DNA from: Bacteroidota bacterium
GTDB lineage: Bacteria; Bacteroidota; Bacteroidia; B-17B0; Aurantibacillaceae
NCBI GenBank assembly: GCA_018267825.1
Contig: JAFDXR010000007.1
Coordinates: 52,056-116,055 of the forward strand
Direction: 5' to 3'
DNA: 64,000 bases
In this document: piece after piece, positions 50,230 to 59,560 of the stretch
How the letters are laid out: every line of letters begins with the position of its first letter
How positions within the stretch are numbered: position 1 is the first letter of the stretch
Notes under the pieces: generated by a model
What the model was told of the DNA's origin: nothing
What the model saw: the letters and a program-made list of their open reading frames with translations, nothing else
Database searches by the model: none
Translations under genes and position numbers: made by a program

Positions 50230-53172
50230 ATGCTCCTCCGTCTTTTTTTTGTATCGTGCCTGCTATTCGGGCAATGGCAACTGTTTTCACAGAAGATGTA
50301 TTTCGAGAACATCAGCCGTCAGATGAACCTGCCTTCCCAGGAGTGTTACACTATTTTGCAGGATGGGGGAGGTTATATCTGGTTTGGTACCGAGCAAGGT
50401 TTATGCAGGTACAATGGAGAGAACCTGTTGGTATATAACGAAAAAAATGGTTTGCCAGAGAAGGCGATATATGCCATGGCAAAAGATAGCTCTGGAGCGA
50501 TATGGGTCATCACATCGGCCAACAGAGTCCTGCACTTTAAAAATGGCAGCCTTAGCGAAGCTTTATTTAGTAAGCGTTTCCAGCAGTTGGTTCATGGACG
50601 AACGGTGATCTCTTTTGCATTTGTGAATAAGAATGACTTGTGTGTGAGTATGCTGGCACGTGGCACCATCATGATCGACAGACGCACCGGAGCATGCACA
50701 GAATTGAAGCAGCCTCAACAGTATTACGACTATCAGGTCAGGTTCTTTGGAAACAGTTTAATCCCTTTCAATGGGGCTGCGGAGGAACGACGCAATCATA
50801 AGAAGGTTTATATTTCTACGCTTCATATACAGCAACCCGGGAAACCCGACAGGGTCATTCCTGTTTCACACCAGGGTGTAAATAACCGTTCATTTTTTCT
50901 GCGTACCAGTTCTGGTAAAAGCAAACACTGTGTGGCATTTCAGAAAAACCTCATAGTCATTGACACCGCCGGGAACTACACCATCCGGCAATTACCCAGT
51001 TCAATTCTATCGGTGTATGCCGACAGGCAGGGAGGGCTCTGGGTGGGGACCTTGTTAACAGGTCTGTTTTACTTTCCGAAGTCAGATTTGAAGAGGGCCC
51101 TCATTCATAGTTTGACAGATTGTTCGGTGAGCCATGTTATTCAGGACGATGAAAACAATATCTGGTGTACAACACTCGAAAAAGGATTGTTTTTTTGCAA
51201 GAATCAAGAGGTGTTGAGTTATCCACTGGACAACCTTATGCAAAACCCGGAGATATTAACCTTTCAGGATAGTACCATTTATGTAGGCTGGCAGAAAAAA
51301 ATAGTTGCTATTAAGGATGACACCATTCAGCAACTGCCTTTTCATGCTAAAGAAAGTGATTACCTGACTGACCTTGTTTTTTTTGATCAAGCCTTTTACA
51401 TCAGTTCATACAGCTTTATCATGAAAACTGATAAGGATTTTAAGAAAGTGGACTATGTTCGCCAAAAGAGGTTTCCCTATTTTGTGATGGCCTCTGCCAA
51501 ACAATTTAAGACTTCGCACAGGCGATTATATACATTGTCTAATTATATCATTGGCGAAATCAACAATAATCAATTGGAATCATATAAGGTAGCTTCCAAG
51601 GAAAATTTGGGCCGTTGCTTTGAACCACTGGACCCTGGCAGATTTTTAGTAGGACTCAAAGAAGGTGCTGAGTTATTGACCTGGAACAATGATAGCAGTT
51701 TCATAAGGCTCATCCCGGGCACTGAGGCGCCGGTTTCCGATATGATTACCGATTGGGAGGGCAGGGTACTTGTTGCCACCAAAGGCGAAGGGCTCTTTCT
51801 CTATTCGGGCGACAGCCTGCATTCTGTCAATGCTCAATTCGGGATTTCAGCCCGCGTTCTTTTTGAAATCAGGCAGGATGTATATGGTAAATACTGGATA
51901 TCTTCAAGCGAAGGTTTGTTTTGTTGCAGCAGGAAGGAGGGGCGTATTTCTACGGTTGTTTATACAACCCTCGATGGATTACCGGCCAACGAGATCCATA
52001 AACTGGCCCTGTCCCCTGAACGCATTTTCTTTTCCAGCATTTATGGCATTTCGTCACTGCCTCTGATGATGGAACAGGAAAAGACCGCTGATCCAAAAAT
52101 TCACCTGACTGCTCTGCAATTAGGAAAGTCATCTGTCAGGTTGCCGGAACTCCCGCATAACCTGACTTATGATCAGAATTCTTTCCGTTTTACCTTTGAT
52201 GCCATTTCATTCAAAAACAATCAACACCGCCTGGTGTACTATTTAACTGGTCGTGACAGCAGCTATGCGCAGGTAAATGGTACCGAACTTGTGCTGGAAA
52301 ATCTCAGGCCGGGTGAATACGAGTTAATAGTGTATGCTGAAAACGAGTGGGGGGTAAAAAGTAAACAACCTTTTATTTACAGGTTTTACATTTCGAAACC
52401 TTTCTGGCTAACCTGGTGGTTCATAGCACTAACTGTGGCCATGGTGATGCTCCTTTTTGGTTTCATCCTGCAATGGTCTGTTCGCCGTGCACAAGCCAGG
52501 GCCGAAGAACGAAACAGGGTTAATAGCTTATTGGCAGAAAGTCAGCTAACAGCTATACAGGCGCAAATGAACCCTCATTTTGTTTTCAATGCCATTAATT
52601 CCATTCAGAATTACATCCTCAAAAATCAGAAAGAAGAAGCTTACCATTACCTGGCCAAATTCAGCCATCTGATCAGGATGGTATTAAATCATTCGAAGAA
52701 AAAACTGATCCCTCTGGCAAAGGAGTTAGAGGTACTGACTCTGTACGTGGAACTGGAACAGCTGAGATTTAAACAGGCTTTTGAGTTTGAGGTGAAAATA
52801 CCTGCCGCCATCGATGAAGATGGAATTGTACTACCACCCATGCTTGTTCAGCCTCTTCTCGAAAACGCCATATGGCATGGCCTGATGCCCTTAAAAGACC
52901 GGAAAGGAAAGCTTTGTCTTTTATTTTCTGTAGAGGGCAAAGTCCTTAAAATCGTGATCGAAGATAATGGAATTGGTCGCGAACACTCGTTTCAGGCTAA
53001 AATGAATGTGGATCATCATTCGATGGCCCTGGACCTGGTAAAAGAACGGATCCAAATGGTGAAACAGCTCTACCAGGCCATGGAAGATGCTTCTATACAG
53101 ATCATAGATCTGTTTGATGAGCGGCATCAGCCGGCAGGAACAAGGGTCGAGATTTTTTTACCCATTTTATAA
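50230..53172 (+). CDS. LytS-type sensor histidine kinase with two-component propeller
   Basis: 980 aa. Signal peptide or anchor (1-20), Reg_prop beta-propellers about 25-640 (repeats such as GGGYIWFGTEQGLCRYNG, GGLWVGTLLTGLFYF), Y_Y_Y domain about 680-735 (LVLENLRPGEYELIVYAENEWG), one membrane helix about 740-765, then a His_kinase domain with phospho-acceptor in QMNPHFVFNAINSIQ and a HATPase ending in ENAIWHGLMP, DNGIGRE. Senses an outside ligand; the LytTR regulator 14 bp downstream is its partner. Confidence 0.95.
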   Translation: MLLRLFFVSCLLFGQWQLFSQKMYFENISRQMNLPSQECYTILQDGGGYIWFGTEQGLCRYNGENLLVYNEKNGLPEKAIYAMAKDSSGAIWVITSANRVLHFKNGSLSEALFSKRFQQLVHGRTVISFAFVNKNDLCVSMLARGTIMIDRRTGACTELKQPQQYYDYQVRFFGNSLIPFNGAAEERRNHKKVYISTLHIQQPGKPDRVIPVSHQGVNNRSFFLRTSSGKSKHCVAFQKNLIVIDTAGNYTIRQLPSSILSVYADRQGGLWVGTLLTGLFYFPKSDLKRALIHSLTDCSVSHVIQDDENNIWCTTLEKGLFFCKNQEVLSYPLDNLMQNPEILTFQDSTIYVGWQKKIVAIKDDTIQQLPFHAKESDYLTDLVFFDQAFYISSYSFIMKTDKDFKKVDYVRQKRFPYFVMASAKQFKTSHRRLYTLSNYIIGEINNNQLESYKVASKENLGRCFEPLDPGRFLVGLKEGAELLTWNNDSSFIRLIPGTEAPVSDMITDWEGRVLVATKGEGLFLYSGDSLHSVNAQFGISARVLFEIRQDVYGKYWISSSEGLFCCSRKEGRISTVVYTTLDGLPANEIHKLALSPERIFFSSIYGISSLPLMMEQEKTADPKIHLTALQLGKSSVRLPELPHNLTYDQNSFRFTFDAISFKNNQHRLVYYLTGRDSSYAQVNGTELVLENLRPGEYELIVYAENEWGVKSKQPFIYRFYISKPFWLTWWFIALTVAMVMLLFGFILQWSVRRAQARAEERNRVNSLLAESQLTAIQAQMNPHFVFNAINSIQNYILKNQKEEAYHYLAKFSHLIRMVLNHSKKKLIPLAKELEVLTLYVELEQLRFKQAFEFEVKIPAAIDEDGIVLPPMLVQPLLENAIWHGLMPLKDRKGKLCLLFSVEGKVLKIVIEDNGIGREHSFQAKMNVDHHSMALDLVKERIQMVKQLYQAMEDASIQIIDLFDERHQPAGTRVEIFLPIL

Positions 53173-53186
53173 AGACTATATACACA

Positions 53187-53966
53187 ATGATGATGAGAGC
53201 ATTTTTGATAGATGATGAGCCCGATAGTATTGAGGTGATGACCAGCTTACTGAAGCAGTATTTTCCGAATGACCTGGTGGTTGTGGGATCGGCTGCCTCC
53301 GCCGAAAAGGCCTATGAACTGGTACGTGAACTCAAACCGGATCTTATTTTTCTGGATATACAAATGCCTGAAGAAAATGGTTTCGTTTTTCTTAAAAAGT
53401 TCGACACCATTAATTTTGAGATTATTTTTGTGACCAGTTATGACCAGTATGCCTTACGTGCCATCAAATTCAGCGCACTCGATTACCTCCTGAAGCCGGT
53501 GATGTTAAAAGACCTGGAAAGCGCGATCCGTAAGGCGACCAGGGTTGTGGAACAAAAGACATTCAGGCAGGCGCAGGTGTTGAACCTGATTACGAATCTT
53601 GAAGTGGAGAATGGCTCACAAAAAATTGCAGTACATCATGGTGGTGAAGTGAGGTTTCTGAAACTTAATGATGTCGTTCATTTTGAAGCCCAGGGACGAT
53701 ACACCAGGATTCACCTGGTCACAGGTGAACAATTCATGATTTCCAGTCACCTCATGGCCCTGGAAGAGTCGCTCGAAGAAACAGGTCTGTTTGTGAGGGT
53801 CAGCAAAAGCAACCTCATTCATGTGGAGCACATTGTGGCTTACTCCAAAAACGAGCCATACTACATTGAGCTGATCAATGGCGAAGTATTTGAGGTGGCC
53901 CGTCGCAAACGGCAGGAAGTCCTCGAAAAATTACGGGAAAGAAAGATGCAGGTCAGGTGTAAGTAG
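53187..53966 (+). CDS. LytTR-family response regulator
   Basis: 259 aa. Receiver 1-120: FLIDDEPDS, LIFLDIQMPEENGF (acceptor Asp), VTSYDQYALRAIKFSALDYLLKPV. LytTR DNA-binding domain about 150-255 with VVHFEAQGRYTRIHLVTGEQFMISSHLMALEESL and FVRVSKSNLIHVEHI. Three ATG codons in a row at 53187 leave the exact start open. Partner of the preceding kinase. Confidence 0.95.
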   Translation: MMMRAFLIDDEPDSIEVMTSLLKQYFPNDLVVVGSAASAEKAYELVRELKPDLIFLDIQMPEENGFVFLKKFDTINFEIIFVTSYDQYALRAIKFSALDYLLKPVMLKDLESAIRKATRVVEQKTFRQAQVLNLITNLEVENGSQKIAVHHGGEVRFLKLNDVVHFEAQGRYTRIHLVTGEQFMISSHLMALEESLEETGLFVRVSKSNLIHVEHIVAYSKNEPYYIELINGEVFEVARRKRQEVLEKLRERKMQVRCK

Positions 53967-54097
53967 ATAATTTATTGTTTAAAATCTATTCGATTTTGTC
54001 AGAATGGACTTTGTAAATCAAACAAAAATGACTGACATATAGAGTATTTACTTGCATGCAATATTTACTTGATTACCAAATCATATTTTATTGCATT

Positions 54098-54907
54098 TTA
54101 CATTTTGATAACAGCGCCTTTATTTTGATGTTTTATGTAAAACAGGTAGGATGCAACGATTCCGTATGTTGGAGCTAAAAACCAGCCAATTACCGGGATT
54201 AAGAGCAAAAACATAAATCCCAAGCCAATTGCAAACATTTCGGATTTGTTATTCTTATAAAATCGCTCGCTTTCGCTAACAGAAATCCCCTTTCTTTCTA
54301 ATGTGTAATCAGTCATTAAGATACCGTTAAAATAAGCCTGTGTAATAAATGATAAAAGTGGTGTTATAATTTGAATAAAAGGGATTAAGCTAATAAGCGT
54401 AATTAATATCAATATACCCAACTGCTTAAATGAATTTCGAATCGACAAACTTAATCCTCTTTTTAGCTCCTTTAAAAATGTTTTCAGTTGAAAGGGATAT
54501 GATTTCCCTTCGTTTATTTCTTCTGTTTTTGCACTAATAAATGAAAAAAATGGTGTTCCGATAATTAAAAAAATAAAACTAAATATGGTGTCCTTATTGT
54601 TTTCAATTAATTTTTTTAAAAGCCAAAAAGAAGTGTGGATTGCCTTCTTTATATATTCCACATCTAGATTTAAGTACTTTTGAATTAAGGGGAGGGATTT
54701 TTCAGTTACAGGTGTTTCAATATAATTTACTGCATTTACTATGAGATTAATGGTAATTGTAAACAACAACAAGAAAGCAACACCGGAAACTATAAAGTAC
54801 TTACTGAATGCATTACTGCGAATAAAACGATGTGCGTCAAAATAGATTTTCAGGCATGAAAGAGCAGACTCTTCCAGTGATTTCCATTTATTGTAATCGA
54901 TCCTCAT
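54098..54907 (-). CDS. EI24-domain membrane protein (CysZ-like)
   Basis: 269 aa from MRIDYNKWKSL at 54907; an earlier TTG would add six residues. Four to six membrane helices with the EI24 pattern FFSFISAKTEEINEG, then LKRGLSLSIRNSFKQLGILILITLISLIPFIQIITPLLSF, and FLLLIPVIGWFLAPTYGIVASYLFY. Related CysZ proteins transport sulfate; substrate here unknown. First gene of the A+T-rich right part of the window. Confidence 0.88.
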   Translation of the reverse strand: MRIDYNKWKSLEESALSCLKIYFDAHRFIRSNAFSKYFIVSGVAFLLLFTITINLIVNAVNYIETPVTEKSLPLIQKYLNLDVEYIKKAIHTSFWLLKKLIENNKDTIFSFIFLIIGTPFFSFISAKTEEINEGKSYPFQLKTFLKELKRGLSLSIRNSFKQLGILILITLISLIPFIQIITPLLSFITQAYFNGILMTDYTLERKGISVSESERFYKNNKSEMFAIGLGFMFLLLIPVIGWFLAPTYGIVASYLFYIKHQNKGAVIKM

Positions 54908-55048
54908 TATTAACAAAGGCAATTAAAAGTAGATTGTTTTAATCACAACTGATTTATTCTCATCTAATATAAAGCTTGCCTTTTGAAAATTTGGTCTTTT
55001 CGCTAAATTAATTTTTTAAAAGTTCGAAATCCGACTCAAATAAAAATT
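54908..55048. other. Intergenic stretch upstream of the EI24 gene
   Basis: A+T-rich promoter region of the EI24 gene. I see no RNA gene. It leads into the repeat element at 55049. Confidence 0.4.
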
Positions 55049-55145
55049 GAGAAACAGAATGGGAGTGAAAAAAAATCAGTGGAATCACGCCGCTCTCGCT
55101 TTGTTTCTCTCTCTGATTTAGTACACGGAAGGGTTACAAACCCGA
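55049..55145 (-). repeat. tRNA-3'-associated hairpin repeat, copy 2, with decayed T-arm
   Basis: 55049-55123 matches 48199-48271 closely, with the same AAATCAG/CTGATTT stem and a longer T run on the minus strand. Next to it, CGGGTTTGTAACCCTTCCGTG (minus strand, 55143-55123) is a decayed version of the T-arm and acceptor found at the first copy. So the repeat and a tRNA 3' end travelled together. 55146-55335 holds nothing else I can identify. Confidence 0.6.
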
Positions 55146-55335
55146 GCTTTTTGTTTGAAGATTTGACGAGGATTGATAAATTGAAATATTTGAGGTTCTA
55201 AGTGAAGAGGTTTACAGATTCACCTACTGCACTTTCAGAGTTCTGTTCATGATTATTTTTGTGACACAGCTATCAGATGTCAAGAAGTGGCTGCTGATCC
55301 GCTTTATGTCATTTGGTCAACGCATAAGATAAGTA

Positions 55336-55839
55336 TTAATCTAATAGTTTAACCATATTTGTTAATCTTGTCGTATAGAACACTAGGATAGTCTTTGTTT
55401 TTTTTATGTATATGCATTCGCCTGACGGCACACAGCCTGTTTGATTTTTACCTTCAAATCGACAGGTATAAATTTTTCCGGATAAGGCAGTGCCATTAAG
55501 CCGTTTAACAAATAGTTTGCCGGTTAATGCCGTTTTGTATAGGGCATTTTCAATTGGCCTTTTGTTATTTGGTATGTTATAATAGGGATTTAAGTCTATG
55601 GTGTCAATTGGTGTTTTACTACTGTCACTGGGAATAGGTAAAAAAGTTTCAAATGTTTTTTTATCTAGATAGATTAAATAACCATTTGAACTAATTTTTA
55701 AGACTTGTTCGCAGGGCTTCAATTCGATTGCTTTTTTCTTCGATAACTTGAATTGGTCTACCTCATAATTTGGTAATTGGCAAAATGATTTAAACGAGAG
55801 AAATAATATGATTGTAGGAAGTATTCCAAATTGTTTCAT
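55336..55839 (-). CDS. Hypothetical secreted protein
   Basis: 167 aa. Signal peptide (FGILPTIILFLSFKSFCQL). The mature part is basic, with a Cys (LKPCEQVLKISSNGYLIYLDK) and a C-terminal half FRLNGTALSGKIYTCRFEGKNQTGC-like strands. Two or three cysteines could form disulfides. No family recognised. A TACCTATTTCAA motif lies directly before the start codon at 55849-55860. Confidence 0.65.
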   Translation of the reverse strand: MKQFGILPTIILFLSFKSFCQLPNYEVDQFKLSKKKAIELKPCEQVLKISSNGYLIYLDKKTFETFLPIPSDSSKTPIDTIDLNPYYNIPNNKRPIENALYKTALTGKLFVKRLNGTALSGKIYTCRFEGKNQTGCVPSGECIYIKKTKTILVFYTTRLTNMVKLLD

Positions 55840-56197
55840 GATTGTATTTACCTATTTCAACGAGAAGACCATCGCTACTTGCTTTTTTTTTACTTTGTTC
55901 TTGAGAGCCGACTCGCAAAAAAGATGTAAGAGGATGTTGTTAGACTGTAAAGATAGATATCTAGGCTGATATGAAGCAACCATTCGTTCTAAAAATCACA
56001 CACAATGAAAAGGGACTCGAGTCATATAAATGCTCTGAATCCTTTGTCAAGTCGATTATTTGAGAAAATATGAGAATAATGTAAGAACTGCCATAAACGA
56101 CAAAACCCTGTAAACACAGGACTTTTGCTTGTGTTGTACCCAGGACGGGATTGCGGTTTCACCGCGGGCCCTTCTGTGTCATGGTGCAAATGAAAGT

Positions 56198-56226
56198 CAA
56201 TGCCTCTGTCGCGGCATTGCTTTTTT
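56198..56226 (+). terminator. Hairpin with T run
   Basis: CAATGCC (56198-56204) and GGCATTG (56213-56219) form a perfect 7-bp stem, followed by CTTTTTT. No convincing gene ends just upstream. Confidence 0.55.
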
Positions 56227-56275
56227 GCTTTTTCGTCTGTCATTCAAGCGAGCTTGATGACCGCCTCAAAGCAAA

Positions 56276-56303
56276 AAAGGCTTAAGCATTCGCTTAAGCC
56301 TTT
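56276..56303. terminator. Bidirectional-type terminator hairpin
   Basis: AAAGGCTTAAGC (56276-56287) and GCTTAAGCCTTT (56292-56303) are perfect 12-bp arms with loop ATTC, flanked by A and T runs on both sides, so it can end transcription from either direction. Confidence 0.75.
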
Positions 56304-56464
56304 CATTTATTTGTACCCTACTGGTTGAAATTATCGAACTTTATTGAAGATTTTAGCCGTATTAGAAAGTTAAAGGCTTTCATGGAGATCAAACAGTTAG
56401 CGTAAAATTCTACCCTTTTAACCCTAAGTTCTTTATGCCAGTTTTTTGAGACTTGACGTCTTAT

Positions 56465-56480
56465 CCGTCAATATTGACGG
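56465..56480. promoter_or_regulatory. Perfect 16-bp palindrome
   Basis: CCGTCAATATTGACGG. It lies 105 bp beyond the end of the SDR gene and is not in front of any gene I can call. Possible regulator site or relic. Confidence 0.4.
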
Positions 56481-56584
56481 GTTTTAAGAAATTAACCAAA
56501 TTCTATTTACCTAGGAACTGAAAATATTAAACTTTTTAGGTGATTATAAATCGACTAATATTCAGAAGAAAGTCCACGAGGCAA

Positions 56585-57349
56585 TTACAAAAACATCCCT
56601 CCTGACACCTCGATCCGTTGTCCATTCACCCACTTGGCATCATCGGTACATAGAAAAGCAACAACACTTCCAATATCATCGGCATTACCCACTCTCCCTA
56701 AAGCAGTTTGACTCGCTAAAAAACCCTTCATTTGTGGATTGTTGCGAATTGCAGCATTATTAAAATCTGTTTCAATTGCACCTGGAGCTACAATGTTTGA
56801 TCGTATTCCACGGCTGCCATATTCTTTAGCTACATATTTACAAAATATTTCTACTGCCCCTTTTAATGAAGAATAAACAGAATATCCGGGTACACAAAAT
56901 CGTGTAGTACCTGATGAGATAAATACTACGCTACCATTATCATTCATCATTGGCAGGGCTTTTTGTGTGAGGAAATAAACCCCTTTGTAATGAATGTTCA
57001 ATAAATTGTCGAATAATTCTTCTGTTACTTGGGCGATGAGCACTGTAGCACCAACTCCAGCATTATTAATCAAAAAGTCAATTTTATCTGTATTCCATTT
57101 ACTCTTCAATGTTTCGGTAACAGCTTTTAAAAATCCATCCAATCCCTTTATATTGTTGGCATCAAATTGCAAAGCCTGAGCCTTAAGTCCCATACTCGTT
57201 ATTGCATTAACAACATTTTCAGCTTCAGATTTATTTGTGTTATAGGTTAGGATTACATCAATCCCTTTTTTTGCCAGTGATAATGCCATGTCCTTACCAA
57301 GACCCCTGCTGCCTCCGGTTACCAGAGCTATTTTATTTTTTGATTCCAT
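56585..57349 (-). CDS. Short-chain dehydrogenase/reductase
   Basis: 254 aa classical SDR: cofactor motif TGGSRGLGKDMA, NNAGVG, catalytic Ser in VFISSGTTRF and YSVYSSLKGAVE (Tyr-x-x-x-Lys), and GPGAIETDF-like VAPGAIETDF. The basic residue after the glycine loop favours NADPH. The AraC-type regulator lies 74 bp upstream on the same strand. Substrate unknown. Confidence 0.93.
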   Translation of the reverse strand: MESKNKIALVTGGSRGLGKDMALSLAKKGIDVILTYNTNKSEAENVVNAITSMGLKAQALQFDANNIKGLDGFLKAVTETLKSKWNTDKIDFLINNAGVGATVLIAQVTEELFDNLLNIHYKGVYFLTQKALPMMNDNGSVVFISSGTTRFCVPGYSVYSSLKGAVEIFCKYVAKEYGSRGIRSNIVAPGAIETDFNNAAIRNNPQMKGFLASQTALGRVGNADDIGSVVAFLCTDDAKWVNGQRIEVSGGMFL

Positions 57350-57423
57350 CTTTGTTTGGTTTTAAATTTGTAATGCAAAGATGGAACGAATAGGTCTATA
57401 AAAAATGGTGAGAACTTAAGTAT

Positions 57424-57810
57424 TTACTCAAGCTTTATTTTTTGCCTGTATTGTTTGGGCGTAATGCCTTCCATTTTTTTAAAGAACTTGGTGAAATTGG
57501 AAGGATCGTAGGTTAATTGTATAGCCACATCGGCAATTGCTTTGTCTGAATTTTGCAATAGGTCTTTGGCAATTTCAATTAACTTTTCTTCGTAAATATC
57601 ACAAGGCGATTTTCCTGTTGTTTCTTTAATAGTATTACTTAAATGAATAGGATGCACATAAAGTTTTTCGGCCATATCCTGAACCTCGAATAACTTTAGT
57701 GCTTTACCTTCAACAACCTCTTCCATGTGCTTATCCAGCACTTCGTAAAAATGCGCTGTCAATTCATTACTACGTGAGCCTGTGATTTTATTTGTTGGTT
57801 TATGGGGCAT
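57424..57810 (-). CDS. AraC-family DNA-binding protein (HTH domain only)
   Basis: 128 aa from MPHKPTNKITG at 57810. Only the two-helix AraC DNA-binding domain is present (VQDMAEKLYVHPIHLSNTIKETTGKSPCDIY, IADVAIQLTYDPSNFTKFFKKMEGITPKQYR). Lacks the sensor domain of full-length AraC proteins, a common short form. It probably regulates the SDR gene. Confidence 0.9.
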   Translation of the reverse strand: MPHKPTNKITGSRSNELTAHFYEVLDKHMEEVVEGKALKLFEVQDMAEKLYVHPIHLSNTIKETTGKSPCDIYEEKLIEIAKDLLQNSDKAIADVAIQLTYDPSNFTKFFKKMEGITPKQYRQKIKLE

Positions 57811-57822
57811 AAACAAATTTAT

Positions 57823-58389
57823 TCAATTTACTGCATAGTATCTTGCTAACCACCAAAAACTTATCAGGTACAAAAGCCTTTGGACGACTCCCTGATAATT
57901 TTTAATAAGCCCGAAAGCCAAAGAACAACTAATAATCAATGTAAAGAATAATAAGTGTTTCCATTTAACATCAGGGATTTTTTCCAAGTACCATTGCAAA
58001 AGAATACCTATGCTAAATGCAATTCCAGCGATTTGAGCAAAAGCGGAATGCAAATTAGAATGCAATTTCGAATAATGGGTTGTTTCCAAATATAGAAACG
58101 GTTTAGTACAAAAGATCCCGGTTAGAGCAACACACAATCCGTAAATCAAAATTAATGCGTTCTTAAGACTCATACCATTTAACAATATGCCTGAGCTCAA
58201 TGTAATTCCAAATAACAAAAAGCCGGTTTGCATGATAAGTTTTTTACTATAACCCTGCGCGCCTAAATCGTTGATAGTATTTTTTACAAATGAATACTCC
58301 GGGGACGAAAAAATATGTGCAACTATAATAAAACTCAAAAAGATGCTTACCGAAATAAGGGGATAATGTAATTTAAAATAGGCCACCAT
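57823..58389 (-). CDS. DUF998 family membrane protein
   Basis: 188 aa, six predicted helices. DUF998 features: FSSPEYSFVKNTINDLGAQGY near residue 30 and SNLHSAFAQIAGIAFSIGILL in the second half. Function unknown. Starts 2 bp after a frame-shifted small membrane-protein gene and ends 12 bp before the AraC gene. Confidence 0.85.
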   Translation of the reverse strand: MVAYFKLHYPLISVSIFLSFIIVAHIFSSPEYSFVKNTINDLGAQGYSKKLIMQTGFLLFGITLSSGILLNGMSLKNALILIYGLCVALTGIFCTKPFLYLETTHYSKLHSNLHSAFAQIAGIAFSIGILLQWYLEKIPDVKWKHLLFFTLIISCSLAFGLIKNYQGVVQRLLYLISFWWLARYYAVN

Positions 58390-58391
58390 TT

Positions 58392-58774
58392 TTATCTATA
58401 GTTTTGCATGATGTTATAAATATCAGGAAAATTCTTCATTGCTTTTATCGAAACAATAATAAGCAATAAACTAATGCCCATTGTTACAAAACTTTTAAGA
58501 AATGGAAATATCATCAGCAATAAACAATCATAAACCCGGAAACTATAATGCTACTCAATCCACCACACTGAATTTTATTCAGCATCATAAGATAGCAAAC
58601 AAAAACAACTGCGCCTGATAGCATCAAAACGTGGCCATCCATTAAAAGGCGAAGGAGATCACGATCGTATTTGCTCTTATAATTGATAAGCACAAATACG
58701 TCGTGCAGTACCCCGTTTCCGAAGTACCACAACGATGCAACAAGTGTCCAATGTATAGATAACAGCCAATTCAA
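58392..58774 (-). pseudogene. Small membrane protein gene with frameshift
   Basis: From TTG at 58774 the frame gives a membrane protein of 86 residues (SIHWTLVASLWYFGNGVLHDVFVLINYKSKYDRDLLR) and stops at 58514. In the next frame the sequence goes on with LLMIFPFLKSFVTMGISLLL and IKAMKNFPDIYNIMQNYR up to 58392, 2 bp before the DUF998 start. Reading through a one-base shift near 58540 gives about 125 aa with four helices. Frameshift or sequencing error. Confidence 0.65.
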
Positions 58775-59476
58775 TTAGCTTACTATTTTAAAGTTAAATG
58801 CTCCGTTTTGAGTAGCACCCCATATGCGTAACCATACCGGTAGTACGGCTTCGGTTCCTCTTGCAGAACTAATGCCGCCAAGATCAAGTATATTGTTTTC
58901 TTTCCACCCAAATTCATTCATAAGTGATTTCGCTTTCTTTTTCGCGTCAGCATCTTCCCCGCAAATAAAAGCAGTATGATCCCCTCCGCCAATCAAGTTC
59001 GGATTAACCATTAAGCTGCACCACATGGTATTTAGTGCTTTTACTACTTTGGTATCCGGAAACGTTTTTTGAATCTCCTCACCAAGCGAATTTGTATTAG
59101 AAAATTCCGGCAATAAACTTGGTGGCATTCCTTTACTGAAATCCAACGGATTGGCAACATCGATAAGTACTTTTCCTTTTAAATTCTTAGCCTCGGCTAA
59201 TTTCAGGGCATTGATTGAGTTTCCGCCTTGTGTAACATTTAAAATGATGTCGCCAAAAGCTGCTGCCTCGGCAAAAGTTCCCAGTTTTACAATTTTATTA
59301 GCGCCATGCCACTCGCTGAAGGGCGGATTTCCATATCCATCCTTTGCTGTGCTTGCTAATTTTTCGGACACGTTTCTTGTTCCCATCATTACGTCATGTC
59401 CTAATGAAGTTAATTTTGAAGCGAAGGTTTGACCAACGGTTCCTGTCCCAATGATTGCTATTTTCATCTTATTCAT
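58775..59476 (-). CDS. NADPH-dependent F420 reductase-like protein
   Basis: 233 aa (a second ATG at 59467 gives 230). Rossmann start KIAIIGTGTVGQTFASKLTSLGHDVMMGTRN, DIILNVTQGGN, LIDVANPLDFSKGMPPSL, KALNTMWCSLMVNP. This is the YrpG/COG2085 family, NADP-binding proteins related to F420:NADP oxidoreductase but usually not F420-dependent in this phylum. Divergent regulator upstream is a full AraC protein on the same strand. Confidence 0.9.
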   Translation of the reverse strand: MNKMKIAIIGTGTVGQTFASKLTSLGHDVMMGTRNVSEKLASTAKDGYGNPPFSEWHGANKIVKLGTFAEAAAFGDIILNVTQGGNSINALKLAEAKNLKGKVLIDVANPLDFSKGMPPSLLPEFSNTNSLGEEIQKTFPDTKVVKALNTMWCSLMVNPNLIGGGDHTAFICGEDADAKKKAKSLMNEFGWKENNILDLGGISSARGTEAVLPVWLRIWGATQNGAFNFKIVS

Positions 59477-59560
59477 TTTTTAAAGGTTAATAATTGACAT
59501 TACAAAGGTGCATTGTTTCACCCTGTAGGTAATGGTCAAAAACATGGCTAAAATGGTAGA

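Larger units (their letters stand above)
55840..56584. other. 745-bp region with tRNA remnant, hairpins and no gene
   Basis: TACCCAGGACGGGA at 56137-56150 is a remnant of a tRNA 3' end (T-stem and acceptor on the minus strand), with CCTGT-AAAC-ACAGG at 56107-56120 beyond it, a hairpin common after tRNAs. Two terminator-like hairpins and a 16-bp palindrome follow (listed separately). Short frames here have no coding character. Confidence 0.5.
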
